Assembly (NCBI RefSeq): GCF_936943645.1
Contig: NZ_CAKZJO010000105.1
Coordinates: 1 to 64,000, forward strand
Origin: an uncultured Bradyrhizobium sp.
GTDB taxonomy: Bacteria; Pseudomonadota; Alphaproteobacteria; Rhizobiales; Xanthobacteraceae
Direction of reading: 5' to 3'
Length of the DNA: 64,000 bases
Shown: positions 19,164-29,018 of the stretch, one piece after another
Layout of the letters: each line of letters begins with the position of its first letter
Numbering within the stretch: the stretch's first letter is position 1
Position numbers and translations under genes: made by a program
Notes under the pieces: model-generated
The model's database searches: none
What the model was told of the DNA's origin: nothing
What the model saw: only the letters and a program-made list of their open reading frames with translations

Positions 19164-20081
19164 TTACTTGTCGCCGGGCAGCTTCACGCCGGTGACCTGC
19201 GCATACATACGCGCCACCGAGGCGTCGTCATCGCGGCCCATGCCGGCGGCAGCCGTCATCAGGAACATCTGCAGGGCGGCGGCCGAGACCGGCACGGGGA
19301 ATCGCGCGCTGCGCGCCATGTCCTGGATGATGCCGAGATCCTTGACGAAGATCTCGACGGCACTCCGCGGCGTGTAATCGCCGTCGAGCACGTGCGGCAT
19401 GCGGTTCTCGAACATCCAGGAATTGCCGGCGGACGCCGTGATCACTTCATAGACCTTGCGGATGTCGAGGCCCTGCTTGGCCGCGAATGCCATCGCTTCC
19501 GACGCGGCGGCAATGTGCACACCGGCAAGAAGCTGGTTGATCATCTTGAAGGCGGCGCCCTGGCCGGCGGCATCGCCGAGCTCGTAGAGTTTTGCGGCCA
19601 TGGCATCGAGCGCCGGCCGGGCCTTTGCGAACGCGGCGGAGCTGCCGGAGGCCAGGATCGTCAGCTCGCCTTGTGCCGCGCGCTGCGCGCCGCCGGAGAT
19701 TGGCGCATCCAGATAAAGCCGGCCGGTTGCCTCCAGCTGCTTGGCGAGGCGCCGCGCCACTTCGGGATCCATGGTGGCGGAGGAGACGAACACACTGCCT
19801 TTCGGCATGGTCTCGGCGGCCCCGTCCTTGCCGAACAGGATCGCCTCGGTCTGGGCAGCGTTGACGACGACGCTGACGACGATGTCGGCGTCCTTGGCCG
19901 CCTCGGCCGGCGTCTTTGCGCCTGCCCCGCCGTCCTTCACGAAGCGCGCCACTGCGTCTGCCGAAACGTCACAACCGGTGACCGCGTGGCCGGCGCGCTT
20001 CAGCGAGGTCGCCATGCCGTACCCCATCGAGCCAAGCCCGATGACGGCGATGCGCTGTTTTTGAGACGTGGAGGCGGACAT
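19164..20081 (-). CDS. ltnD: L-threonate dehydrogenase (beta-hydroxyacid dehydrogenase family)
   Basis: A 305-residue NAD-dependent dehydrogenase. The Rossmann motif GLGSMG lies near residue 15, the substrate motif DAPISGGAQRAAQG near 127, and the catalytic-lysine helix GQGAAFKMINQLL near 175. LtnD oxidises L-threonate to 2-oxo-tetronate. I chose the ATG at 20081, preceded by AAGGG ten bases upstream; the in-frame ORF to 20447 would run through the divergent aldolase gene and lacks homologous sequence. It is first in the ltnD-otnI-otnK operon. Confidence 0.88.
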   Translation of the reverse strand: MSASTSQKQRIAVIGLGSMGYGMATSLKRAGHAVTGCDVSADAVARFVKDGGAGAKTPAEAAKDADIVVSVVVNAAQTEAILFGKDGAAETMPKGSVFVSSATMDPEVARRLAKQLEATGRLYLDAPISGGAQRAAQGELTILASGSSAAFAKARPALDAMAAKLYELGDAAGQGAAFKMINQLLAGVHIAAASEAMAFAAKQGLDIRKVYEVITASAGNSWMFENRMPHVLDGDYTPRSAVEIFVKDLGIIQDMARSARFPVPVSAAALQMFLMTAAAGMGRDDDASVARMYAQVTGVKLPGDK

Positions 20082-20187
20082 ATGCAACTGACCCTTGCGA
20101 ACGTTTCCTGGATGGCCGGCTTTTGCGGCGGCTCGGCGAACCGATAACACGGCTTGGCCGCGCTGCCAAAGCGTGAGACAAGCGGAC

Positions 20188-20874
20188 ATGACGGCCATGA
20201 GAACCGACACGAGCAACGAGACAAGGCTGCGCGAGGATATCTGCCGCTTCGGACGGTCCCTGTTCGAGCGCGGGCTGACGCCGGGCTCATCAGGCAATAT
20301 CAGCGTCAGCCTGGACGGCGGCGGCTGGCTGGTGACGCCGACCAATGCCTCGCTCGGCTTCCTCGACCCGGCAAAGTTGTCTCGGCTGGATGCGGAGGGT
20401 AAGCTGGTTTCGGGGGATGCTCCGACCAAAGAGGTTCCCCTGCACACCGCGCTCTACGACACACGCGGCAGTGCACGCGCGATCGTGCATCTGCACTCCA
20501 CCCATTCGGTCGCGCTCTCGATGCTGCCGGAGATCGACCCGCACGCCGCGCTGCCGCCGATGACGGCCTATTATCTGATGAAATGCGGCGCCACCGCGCT
20601 CGTGCCTTATTACCGCCCCGGCGATCCCGCGGTGGCCGATGCGATCAAGGGGCTGGCGGGGAAATATTCATCCGTGCTGCTCGCCAATCACGGCCCGGTC
20701 GTCGCGGGCGACACGCTGGAAGCCGCGGTGTTTGCGACGGAGGAGCTGGAGGAGACGGCGAAGCTCTATTTGCTGCTGCGCGGGCTGAACCCGCGCTATC
20801 TGTCGCCGGAGCAGGTGACGGATCTGGTGAAGGTTTTCGGGGTGACGCTGCCGGAGCATGGGCACGAGCATTGA
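20188..20874 (+). CDS. otnC: 3-oxo-tetronate 4-phosphate decarboxylase (class II aldolase family)
   Basis: A 228-residue class II aldolase/adducin-family protein. Zinc-ligand segments VHLHSTHSVAL (about 92-102) and LLANHGPVVAG (about 157-167) and the phosphate-binding GLTPGSSGNISV are present. OtnC decarboxylates 3-oxo-tetronate 4-phosphate to dihydroxyacetone phosphate. It is divergent from ltnD, 106 bases apart, so the shared region may hold both promoters. The ATG at 20188 was taken; a second ATG at 20197 is possible, and neither has a strong ribosome site. No regulator or transporter of the usual otn clusters is adjacent. Confidence 0.86.
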   Translation: MTAMRTDTSNETRLREDICRFGRSLFERGLTPGSSGNISVSLDGGGWLVTPTNASLGFLDPAKLSRLDAEGKLVSGDAPTKEVPLHTALYDTRGSARAIVHLHSTHSVALSMLPEIDPHAALPPMTAYYLMKCGATALVPYYRPGDPAVADAIKGLAGKYSSVLLANHGPVVAGDTLEAAVFATEELEETAKLYLLLRGLNPRYLSPEQVTDLVKVFGVTLPEHGHEH

Positions 20875-20888
20875 ACCACGCACACTGA

Positions 20889-21038
20889 CGTCATCCTGAG
20901 GTGCGAGCCTTGCGATGCAGCGCATCGCAAGGTGAAGCCTCGAAGGATGGGCTACAGGCGCTCGCGGCCCGTCCTTCGAGGCGCGCGAAGGGCGCGCACC
21001 TCCAGCGACAACCGCTTCGCGGTTGCGCGGGGATGACG
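20889..21038. repeat. palindromic repeat, family B copy 2
   Basis: Begins CGTCATCCTGAGGTGCGAG and ends GCACCTCCAGCGACAA...GGGGATGACG, so the ends are inverted copies, with inner hairpins TTGCGATGcagCGCATCGCAA and AACCGCttcGCGGTT. Shares its pieces with 4264-4408. It sits between the convergent otnC and livF genes and may serve as a two-way terminator. Confidence 0.8.
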
Positions 21039-21062
21039 GCGGAGATTGCGGCCGCAGTCGAG

Positions 21063-21750
21063 CTACAGCCCCAGATACGCCTTGCGCACGTCCGGATTGC
21101 CCTTGATCTCCGCGGCCGGGCCCTGCATCAGCACGCGGCCGGTTTGCAGGATGTAGGCGCGGTCGGCGATCTCCAGGCACTCGGCCATGCGCTGCTCGAC
21201 GATCAGGACGGTCATGCCGCTGTCGCGGATCAGCTTCACCGCCTGGAAGATCTCGTCGACCAGCTTCGGCATGATGCCTTGCGAGGGCTCGTCCAGCATC
21301 AACAGGCGGGGACGCGTCATCAGCGCGCGGCCGATCGCGAGCATCTGCTGCTCGCCGCCGGAGAGCGTCTCGGCGCGCTGATCGAGGCGCTCGGCGAGGC
21401 GCGGAAACAGCTTGAAGACGAGATCGAGCGGTGCCTCGCGGTCGGCCTCGCCGCGATAGAGATAGCTGCCGAGGCGAAGATTGTCGCGCACCGACAGGCG
21501 CGGAAACAGGCGGCGGTTCTCCGGCACATAGGCGATGCCGGCCGCCGTGATGTGATGCTGCGCCATGCCGTTGATCTGCTTGCCGTCGAAGGTCACGCTG
21601 CCAGAGCGCGGACGCTCGGCACCGGCGATCGACTTCAGCAAAGTGGACTTGCCGGCACCGTTGGCACCGGCAACGCAGACGATTTCACCCTTGGTGACCT
21701 CGATGCTGACCGCGGAGATCGCGACCAGACCCTGATAGGCGGTCGTGACT

Positions 21751-21767
<17 letters not shown>
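21063..21767 (-). CDS. livF: branched-chain-type ABC transporter ATPase (LivF-like)
   Basis: A 234-residue ABC ATPase with Walker A GANGAGKS (about 36-43), signature LSGGEQQ and Walker B LLMLDEP, and the short C terminus typical of LivF. It drives uptake by the hydrophobic amino acid transporter family (amino acids, urea, amides and related solutes). It is the last gene of livK-H-M-G-F and overlaps the end of livG by 17 bases. The true substrate may not be a branched-chain amino acid. Confidence 0.92.
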
Positions 21768-22478
<711 letters not shown>

Positions 22479-22482
<4 letters not shown>

Positions 22483-23462
22483 CGGGCGGCTCCCGTCTTC
22501 TTCGGGCGCGCGAACAGGCTGAGCAGCCCCCGCGGCAAGGCCAGCGAGATCAGCACGATCAGCGTGCCGTAGACGATGAGGTCGACGCCGCGTCCCGAGC
22601 CGCCGAACTTGAAGCGCGTCAGCTCGGTCAGCGGGATCAGGATGGCGGCCCCGAGCACCGGCCCCCACAGCGTGCCGATGCCACCGAGCACGGCAGGCAG
22701 CGCCATCAACAGCGAAAACTGGAAGCCCATGACGCTCTCGGGGTCGATGTAGGAGACGAACTGGGCGTAGAAACTGCCGCCGACGGCAACCAGGAAGGCG
22801 GAGACCGCGGCCGCGCCCATCTTGGAATTGAACACGTCGACGCCGAGGCTCTCGGCCGCGTCCGGATTGTCCTTCACCGCGCGCCACCAGAAGCCCCATT
22901 TGGAATCTTCCAGCCACCAGGTGACGAACCAGGCGAGGCAGCACAGCGCCAGCGCGAAATAGAAATACGGCAGCTTGGTGCGCAGGAACTGGAATTTCAG
23001 CCAGCTGTCGCCGCGGATCGGGATGGTGATGCCCATCGCGGCGCCGGCCCAATCCCAATTGTGGAACAGAAGCAAGCCGATCTCGGCGATGACGATGGTG
23101 GCGATCACGAAGTAATGGCCGCGCAGGCGGAAGAAGGGATAACCGAGCCCCATCGCGATCAGCGCCGACACCACGCCACCCGCCAGCATGCCGAACCAGG
23201 GCAGCACGCCGAACTTGGTGAACAGCAGCTCGGTGGTGTAGGCCCCCAGGCCGAAATACAGCGCGTGCCCGAGCGAAATCTGCCCGCAATAGCCGGACAG
23301 GATATTCCAGCTCTGCGACAGTCCCGCATACATCAAGGTCAGGATCAGGATGTTCTGGACGACGACGTCCTTCACGAACAATGGCGTCAGCGCCGCGATC
23401 CCGGCCAGCACCGCGGCGATGATGAGGTCGCGGCGGCGCCGCGCTGCAAATTCCTTGTCCAT
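22479..23462 (-). CDS. livM: branched-chain-type ABC transporter permease (LivM-like)
   Basis: A 327-residue multi-spanning permease. It has the LivM features: a cytosolic basic N terminus (FAARRRRD), WNILSGYCGQISLGHALYFGLGAYT, and the EAA-like coupling loop WWRAVKDNPDAAESLGVDV. About nine hydrophobic segments are visible. It pairs with LivH as the transmembrane channel. The start ATG at 23462 shares its first base with the livH stop codon (TGATG). Confidence 0.92.
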
Positions 23463-24340
23463 CAGATCGATCCGAACAGGCCGCGCGGCCGGATGAAGAC
23501 GACCAGCAGATAGACGGCGTAGATGCCGACCGATTTCAACGACGGCGGCAGCACCAGTGCGGTGGTGGCTTCGACCAAGCCCACGATGATGCCGCCGGCA
23601 AACGCGCCAAACACGCTGCCGAAACCGCCAAGCGCCACGGTGACGTAGGCGATCAACGCAAAGGACGCGCCGACGTCGGGATAGATGTAGAAGAACACCG
23701 CCATGATCGCGCCGGCGAGACCGACCAGCGCGGCGCCGAGGCCCCAGCCGAACGCGAACACGCGGTTCTTGTCGATGCCGACCAGCGCGACGGCACCGGG
23801 ATCTTCGCGCGTGGCTTCCAGCGCGCGGCCGAAATCGGTGCGGTGGATGAAGAAGTACAGACCGGCGAAAGCCGCGATCGAGACCAGCGCGCCGACAAGC
23901 TGCGGCTCGGGTAAGAAGATGCCGGCAATCGAGATGGTCTTGCCGCCGAGCCATGACTGCGGAATGCTGCGATAGTCGGGCGTGAAGAAGTACTGCGCGA
24001 GGCCGCGCATCACGATGGCGAGGCCGAAGGTGGTGAAGATCTGCACCATGCCGGCATTGGCCTTGGCCCGCATGGCGAAGCGGACAATCAACAGGTAGAC
24101 CACCGCTCCGAAGATGAAGAGCGCCGCGGCGACCAGCGGCGCCGACAGCAAGGGGTCGATCGCGAAGAACGCGAACAGGAAGAACGACAGGTACATCGCG
24201 ATCATCAGGAACTCGCCATGGGCGAAGTTCGTGACGTCCATCAGGCCGAAGATCAGCGCAAGGCCGACCGCGATCAGTCCGTAGAGCAGGCCCATGAGCA
24301 GGCCGCTCGCGAGACTCTGGATAATGGCTTGGGCTGTCAA
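23462..24340 (-). CDS. livH: branched-chain-type ABC transporter permease (LivH-like)
   Basis: A 292-residue permease, hydrophobic throughout, with the LivH signatures SGLLMGLLYGLIAVGLALIFG at the N terminus, NFAHGEFLMI and RALEATREDPGAVALVGID (coupling loop). It forms the channel with LivM. A 194-base gap containing a palindromic repeat separates it from the binding-protein gene upstream, while all downstream genes overlap. Confidence 0.92.
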   Translation of the reverse strand: MTAQAIIQSLASGLLMGLLYGLIAVGLALIFGLMDVTNFAHGEFLMIAMYLSFFLFAFFAIDPLLSAPLVAAALFIFGAVVYLLIVRFAMRAKANAGMVQIFTTFGLAIVMRGLAQYFFTPDYRSIPQSWLGGKTISIAGIFLPEPQLVGALVSIAAFAGLYFFIHRTDFGRALEATREDPGAVALVGIDKNRVFAFGWGLGAALVGLAGAIMAVFFYIYPDVGASFALIAYVTVALGGFGSVFGAFAGGIIVGLVEATTALVLPPSLKSVGIYAVYLLVVFIRPRGLFGSI

Positions 24341-24390
24341 AACTCTGTCCCCCGAAATGCGCTCAGAATGAGAGCCGAAGCTAACTCCTC

Positions 24391-24478
24391 CGTCATTGCG
24401 AGGAGCCCTTGCGACGAAGCAATCCAGACTGTCTCCGTGGATACATTACTGGATTGCTTCGCTTCGCTCGCAATGACG
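24391..24478. repeat. palindromic repeat, family A copy 1
   Basis: CGTCATTGCGAG at the left end is mirrored by CTCGCAATGACG at the right end, with inner arms GAAGCAATCCAG and CTGGATTGCTTC, so the unit can fold into one long stem. Near-identical units are at 54459-54545 and, reversed, at 60560-60646. Here it separates livK from livH inside one operon. Confidence 0.9.
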
Positions 24479-24534
24479 TCGCGGGGAGGCAGCTCGATTG
24501 GCTACACCGCAAAAGTGCTTGGTCCCCGCAGCGC

Positions 24535-25779
24535 TTACTTCATCGGCCAGACCGCTTCCGCGATCGCGGCCTGCGGCGGGAAGATGGTGACGAACTTGCC
24601 GCCGATATATTGCAGCAGCACCGGATCGGCATCGTTGTTCTGGCCCATCTCGTCGAACTTGACGCGCTTCCAGGGCATGATGGTCTGCTCGCCCGGAATG
24701 TCGGTCGCCGCCAGCGCGTCGCGGATCTTCTCGCCGTCGGTCGACTTGGCGCGGCTGATGGCGTCGGCGAGGATGATCAGGCCCATGAACTGGCGCGAGG
24801 TGAGGTCGTTGAAGTCCTTGCCCGAGCGCGCCTTGAACATGTCGTTGATCTTGCCGACCATCGGGCGCTTCTGCGCGAGATCGAGCGAGAAGGTGCCGCG
24901 CGAGATCACGCCTTCGAGCTTGTCGCCGACCGCGTCATAGAGCGCCTTCTCGGAGAAGCCGGCATCCTGCGCCACGATCGCATTCGGCTTGTAGCCGAGC
25001 TCGGCCATGGTCTTGACCAGGAGAATGCCGTCGGTGGTGTAGCTCGAGGGCATCAGCACGTCGGCGTTCGCGGACTTGAGCTGCTGCACCTCGGCCGAAA
25101 GCGAAGGCGAGTTGGCGCGATACTTGATGTCGGTGACGATCTTGTAGGCGCGCTCGCCGGCGATCTTGGCCTGGGCGTTGCCGGAATCGGTGCCGAAGAT
25201 GGTGTCCTCGTGGAACAGCGACAGCGTCTCGATCTTGGTGCCCTTCTTCTTCATGGCGTCGAAGAAGTCGAACATGGCGGCCGAGTACATCTCGTCGTGC
25301 GGCGCGGCGCGGAAATAGTACTTCAGGCCGCGGCGATGCAGGCTGGGCGAGGAATTGTCGGCCGAGACGAACGGAACCTGGTAACGCTCGCAGATCTGGC
25401 TGACGGTGACGGCAACCGCACTCTGATAGGTGCCGATGACGGCACAGACCTTCTCCTGCGTAATCAGGCGCTCGGCCTCGGCGCGGCCCTTCTGCGGATC
25501 GGCCTGGTGGTCGGCGAACACGAGACGGACCTTGGCGCCGCCAAGACCCGGAAGGCCCTCGCCCTTCGCCAGCGGCAGGTCGAAATCGGTGGCCTTGTTG
25601 ATGACTTCGAGCGCGGTCTCATAGGCCTTTTGCGCGTCGACACCCTGCTGCGCGCTGCCGCCGGAGAACGGATAGATCACGCCGATCACGACTTCCGAAG
25701 TCTGTGCGCGGGCGGCCAGCGGCACCAGCGCTGCGGTGGCAGTGGCACCCAACAATACGTCGCGGCGAGTGATCGTCAT
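24535..25779 (-). CDS. livK: branched-chain-type ABC transporter substrate-binding protein
   Basis: A 414-residue periplasmic binding protein. The N terminus TRRDVLLGATATAALVPLAARAQ looks like a twin-arginine signal ending near residue 26. The mature part opens VVIGVIYPFSGGSAQQG, typical of type I binding proteins of the HAAT family. GTYQSAVAVTVSQICER marks the ligand-binding hinge. AGAGGA precedes the ATG at 25779. The longer in-frame ORF to 26343 runs antisense-like through the hydro-lyase gene in another frame and is rejected. Ligand unknown; amides or amino-acid derivatives fit the neighbours. Confidence 0.92.
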   Translation of the reverse strand: MTITRRDVLLGATATAALVPLAARAQTSEVVIGVIYPFSGGSAQQGVDAQKAYETALEVINKATDFDLPLAKGEGLPGLGGAKVRLVFADHQADPQKGRAEAERLITQEKVCAVIGTYQSAVAVTVSQICERYQVPFVSADNSSPSLHRRGLKYYFRAAPHDEMYSAAMFDFFDAMKKKGTKIETLSLFHEDTIFGTDSGNAQAKIAGERAYKIVTDIKYRANSPSLSAEVQQLKSANADVLMPSSYTTDGILLVKTMAELGYKPNAIVAQDAGFSEKALYDAVGDKLEGVISRGTFSLDLAQKRPMVGKINDMFKARSGKDFNDLTSRQFMGLIILADAISRAKSTDGEKIRDALAATDIPGEQTIMPWKRVKFDEMGQNNDADPVLLQYIGGKFVTIFPPQAAIAEAVWPMK

Positions 25780-25868
25780 GGCAGAGTCCTCTTTGACTGA
25801 GTTTCGGCTGATCGAATGAAGCGATTGATAGACGCGGTAAAGCTCGAAGAAGCAGCAGATGCTGCCCA

Positions 25869-26684
25869 CTAAATCACGGCCATGGTCCTGTTCTTGAGAT
25901 CCGTCACCAGCATCAGGCCGGGCGAATGCGTGATCGCGAACGGAAGCTTGGCGGCGTTGATCACCGATTGCGGGGTCACGCCGCAGGCCCAGAACACCGG
26001 GATCTCGTCGTCGGCCACCGGCACGGGATCGCCATAGTCGGGCTTGGCGATGTCCTTGATGCCGATCAGGTGCGGATGACCGAGATGCACGGGCGCGCCG
26101 TGCACAGCGGGATAGCGCGAGGTGATCTGCACAGCGCGGATCGCGTCCGCCGGCTTGAACGGGCGCATCGACACCACCATGGGACCGGCGAACGGACCTG
26201 ATACACCGCAGGCGATGTTGGTGCGGTACATCGGCACGCGCACATTGTGCTCGATGTGGCGGATCGGCATGCCCTCGTCGAGCAGCGCCTCTTCGAACGA
26301 GAACGAGCAGCCGAGCACGAAGGTCACGAGATCGTCGCGCCAATGCTTCGTCACATCGGTCGGCTCGTCCACCACCTCGCCGTCACGCCAGACACGGTAG
26401 CGCGGCACGTCGGTACGGATGTCGAGATCGGCGCCGAGCGCCGGGATGAAGGGACTGCCGACGTCGGACATCCCGATGATCGGGCACGGCTTCGGATTGA
26501 GCTGGCAGAAGCGGTGAAAGGCACCGGCATATTCGGCCGGCAGGATCGCCAGATTGCCTTGGACGAAGCCGGGGGCGGCGCCGGCGGTGGAAGCGACCAG
26601 CCCCGCGCGATAGGCGAGTCGGGCCTTGCGGCTCGGGAGCGTGTCGGGCGTTTCAGTTTGCTGCGCTGCCACCAAAACAGTCAT
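25869..26684 (-). CDS. DUF1445 hydro-lyase / D-glutamate cyclase-like protein
   Basis: A 271-residue protein of the DUF1445 family (YcsI-like putative hydro-lyases; related to the D-glutamate cyclase domain of DGLUCY). Recognisable segments are GFVQGNLAILP, FVLGCSFSFEEALL, MVVSMRPF and the C-terminal FWACGVTPQSV and FAITHSPGLMLVTDL. Biochemical role in bacteria is poorly defined; cyclisation or dehydration of D-amino or hydroxy acids has been proposed. It lies 89 bases upstream of livK on the same strand and is divergent from the LysR gene. The ATG at 26684 (MTVLVAAQQ) was chosen over a longer ORF. Confidence 0.82.
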   Translation of the reverse strand: MTVLVAAQQTETPDTLPSRKARLAYRAGLVASTAGAAPGFVQGNLAILPAEYAGAFHRFCQLNPKPCPIIGMSDVGSPFIPALGADLDIRTDVPRYRVWRDGEVVDEPTDVTKHWRDDLVTFVLGCSFSFEEALLDEGMPIRHIEHNVRVPMYRTNIACGVSGPFAGPMVVSMRPFKPADAIRAVQITSRYPAVHGAPVHLGHPHLIGIKDIAKPDYGDPVPVADDEIPVFWACGVTPQSVINAAKLPFAITHSPGLMLVTDLKNRTMAVI

Positions 26685-26766
26685 GTGATCGACCTGCCTA
26701 TAAACTCGACAAAGACAAGCCAACACCAAGCGTGCTATAAAGTCTAATCGTCGTTTCTAATCAATC

Positions 26767-26787
26767 TCGATAAATCTTTTTTATCGA
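26767..26787. promoter_or_regulatory. LysR-type operator candidate
   Basis: TCGATAAA-N5-TTTATCGA is a perfect 8-bp inverted repeat and contains the LysR box T-N11-A (26771-26783). It lies 17 bases before the LysR start codon and 82 bases before the divergent hydro-lyase gene, in the AT-richest gap nearby, as expected for autoregulation and control of the divergent operon. Confidence 0.7.
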
Positions 26788-26804
26788 CTGGGAAAATCCT
26801 TCCA

Positions 26805-27722
26805 ATGCTGGACTTCAGGTCGATCGAGACGTTCCTTTGGGTTGTGAAGCTCGGCAGCTTTCGAGGCGCCGCCCAGCGCCTCAACACGACCCAGCCCGCG
26901 ATCTCCCAGCGCATCGCCCAGCTCGAGCGCGAGATGGGCGTGAAGCTCCTCAACCGCGATCATCGCGTGGCCTCGCCGACCCCGAGCGGCCGGCAGATGA
27001 TGGTCTATGCGGAGAAGCTGATCGGCCTGCGCGCGCAGATGATGGCGGAGATCAGCGACGCCTCCGCGATGCGCGGCGTGATGCGGCTCGGCGTCGCCGA
27101 GACCATCGTGCACACTTGGCTGCCGCGCCTCGTGAAGAGCGTCAACCAGGTCTATCCGAACCTGTCGCTGGAGATCGAGGTCGACATCACGCCGAATCTC
27201 ACCGCGCGCCTGCTCGCGCAGGAGATCGAGCTTGCGTTTGTCGTCGGGCCGCTGTCCGCCTCCGGCGTGCACAACCGCGTGCTCGCCGATTACCCGATCG
27301 GATTTCTCGCAAGCCCCTCGCTCGGCCTCGGCAAGGGCCCGGTGACGCCGGCGGAGCTCGCGCGGTTTCCGATCATCACCTTCCCCCGCAAGACCAAGCC
27401 TTACGAGGTCGTGCGCGAGGTGTTCGACCGGCCCGAGCTGCCGCCGATCCGCCTGCATGCCTCCGCCTCGCTGGCGACCGTCATCCACATGGCGGTCGAA
27501 GGGCTCGGCGTCGCCGTGATCCCCGATGCCATCGTCGAGAACGAGCTCGCTGACGGTCGGCTGCAGCTGCTCGACACCGACCTCGCCATCGCGCCGCTGA
27601 CCTTCACCGCAAGCTGGCTCGCCTCGCCCGACGTCGTCGCGGTGGAGCGCGTCGCCGAGCTTGCACGGCAGATTGCGCAGAGCAGCCTCGCGGTTGACGC
27701 GCCCGCGTTGGCGGGTCATTGA
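26805..27722 (+). CDS. LysR-family transcriptional regulator
   Basis: A 305-residue regulator. The winged-helix domain (1-60) shows FLWVVKLGSFRGAAQRLNTTQPAISQRI, a classic LysR HTH, and is followed by a linker helix and a periplasmic-binding-like effector domain (about 90-290). It probably senses a substrate or intermediate of the divergent importer operon or of the enzymes downstream. It is followed after 33 bases by the M20 hydrolase gene, so it may be co-transcribed with it. Confidence 0.92.
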   Translation: MLDFRSIETFLWVVKLGSFRGAAQRLNTTQPAISQRIAQLEREMGVKLLNRDHRVASPTPSGRQMMVYAEKLIGLRAQMMAEISDASAMRGVMRLGVAETIVHTWLPRLVKSVNQVYPNLSLEIEVDITPNLTARLLAQEIELAFVVGPLSASGVHNRVLADYPIGFLASPSLGLGKGPVTPAELARFPIITFPRKTKPYEVVREVFDRPELPPIRLHASASLATVIHMAVEGLGVAVIPDAIVENELADGRLQLLDTDLAIAPLTFTASWLASPDVVAVERVAELARQIAQSSLAVDAPALAGH

Positions 27723-27755
27723 AAAAGGCGCCGGACAATCGAGAGACCCACCCGC

Positions 27756-29006
27756 ATGAGCCGAGCCGTCACCAACCTGCAAATCGATTCCGCCCGCCTC
27801 TGGGGCTCCATCCACGAGACCGCGCAATTCGGCGCGACGGCCAAGGGCGGCGTGCGGCGACTGACGCTGAGCGCCGAGGACAAGCAGGTGCGCGACTGGT
27901 TCCGCAAAGCCTGCGAGGACGCCGGCCTCGAGGTGCACACCGACGCGCTCGGCTCGCAATTCGGCCTGCGCAAGGGGCGCGACATGTCGAAGCTGCCGGT
28001 CGGCATCGGCTCGCATCTCGACACCCAGCCGACCGGAGGCAAGTATGACGGCATCCTGGGCACGCTCGGCGCGCTGGAAGTGATCCGCACGCTGAACGAT
28101 GCCGGCATCGAGACCGACGCCCCGATCTGCATCGTCAACTGGACCAACGAGGAAGGCTCGCGCTTCGCACCTGCGATGATGGCCTCGGCCGCCTATGTCG
28201 GCGATTTCACCACCGACGACATTTTGTCGCGCAAGGACATCGACGGCACCACCGTCGGCCAGGCGCTCGACAGCATCGGCTATCGCGGCGACAAGCCGGT
28301 CGGCTCCCAGAAGCTCGGCTGCTTCGTCGAGCTGCACATCGAGCAGGGTCCGATCCTGGAGGCCGAGGGCAAGACCATCGGCGTCGTCGATTCCGGCCAG
28401 GGCGTACTGTGGTACGACGGCAAGATTTCCGGCTTCGAGAGCCATGCGGGCTCGACGCCGATGCCGCTGCGCCGCGATGCGCTGGCGACGCTCTCCGAGA
28501 TCGTGCTGGCGATGGAAGCAATCGCGAAGAAGCACGGGCCGAATGCGGTCGGCACCATCGGCGAGGCAGTGATCGCCAACCCCTCGCGCAACGTCATTCC
28601 CGGCGAGATCGCCTTCACCATGGATTGCCGCAGCGCCGACGGCGCGATCATGGACGCGCTCGACCGCGACCTGCGCGCAGCGATCGCCGAGATCTCCGCG
28701 CGCCGCAAGGTCGAGGTGAAGCTCGACCTGGTCTGGCGCAAGCCGCCGACGCATTTCGATCCCAAGCTCATTGCGGCGGTCGAGAACGCGGCAAAGACGC
28801 TCGGCTATTCCTCGCGCCGCATCACCTCCGGCGCCGGCCATGACGCCTGCAACCTCAACACCGTCATCCCCGCCGCGATGGTGTTCGTGCCCTGCAAGGA
28901 CGGCATCAGCCACAACGAGCTGGAAGACGCGACGCAGCCCGACTGCGCCGCCGGCACCAACGTCCTCATGCATACCGTGCTGGCGATCGCCGGCGTCGCG
29001 TCCTGA
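27756..29006 (+). CDS. M20-family Zn-dependent amidohydrolase (N-carbamoyl-L-amino acid hydrolase / allantoate amidohydrolase type)
   Basis: A 416-residue metallohydrolase. The dinuclear metal ligands are visible in GSHLDTQPTGGKYDG (His, Asp), NEEGSRF (Glu-Glu), FVELHIEQGP (His) and, near the C terminus, ISHNELE (His). SGAGHDACNLNTV is the family's substrate-binding segment. Family members hydrolyse N-carbamoyl amino acids, beta-ureidopropionate or allantoate to release ammonia and CO2. Neighbouring dehydrogenases, one of a family that includes ureidoglycolate dehydrogenase, leave allantoate possible, but the exact substrate cannot be assigned. Confidence 0.88.
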   Translation: MSRAVTNLQIDSARLWGSIHETAQFGATAKGGVRRLTLSAEDKQVRDWFRKACEDAGLEVHTDALGSQFGLRKGRDMSKLPVGIGSHLDTQPTGGKYDGILGTLGALEVIRTLNDAGIETDAPICIVNWTNEEGSRFAPAMMASAAYVGDFTTDDILSRKDIDGTTVGQALDSIGYRGDKPVGSQKLGCFVELHIEQGPILEAEGKTIGVVDSGQGVLWYDGKISGFESHAGSTPMPLRRDALATLSEIVLAMEAIAKKHGPNAVGTIGEAVIANPSRNVIPGEIAFTMDCRSADGAIMDALDRDLRAAIAEISARRKVEVKLDLVWRKPPTHFDPKLIAAVENAAKTLGYSSRRITSGAGHDACNLNTVIPAAMVFVPCKDGISHNELEDATQPDCAAGTNVLMHTVLAIAGVAS

Positions 29007-29018
29007 CCGGAGAGAGCC

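Noticed and set aside
24391..24478. Palindromic repeats as CRISPR units.
   Set aside because: Copies are single and tens of kilobases apart, with no spacers or cas genes.
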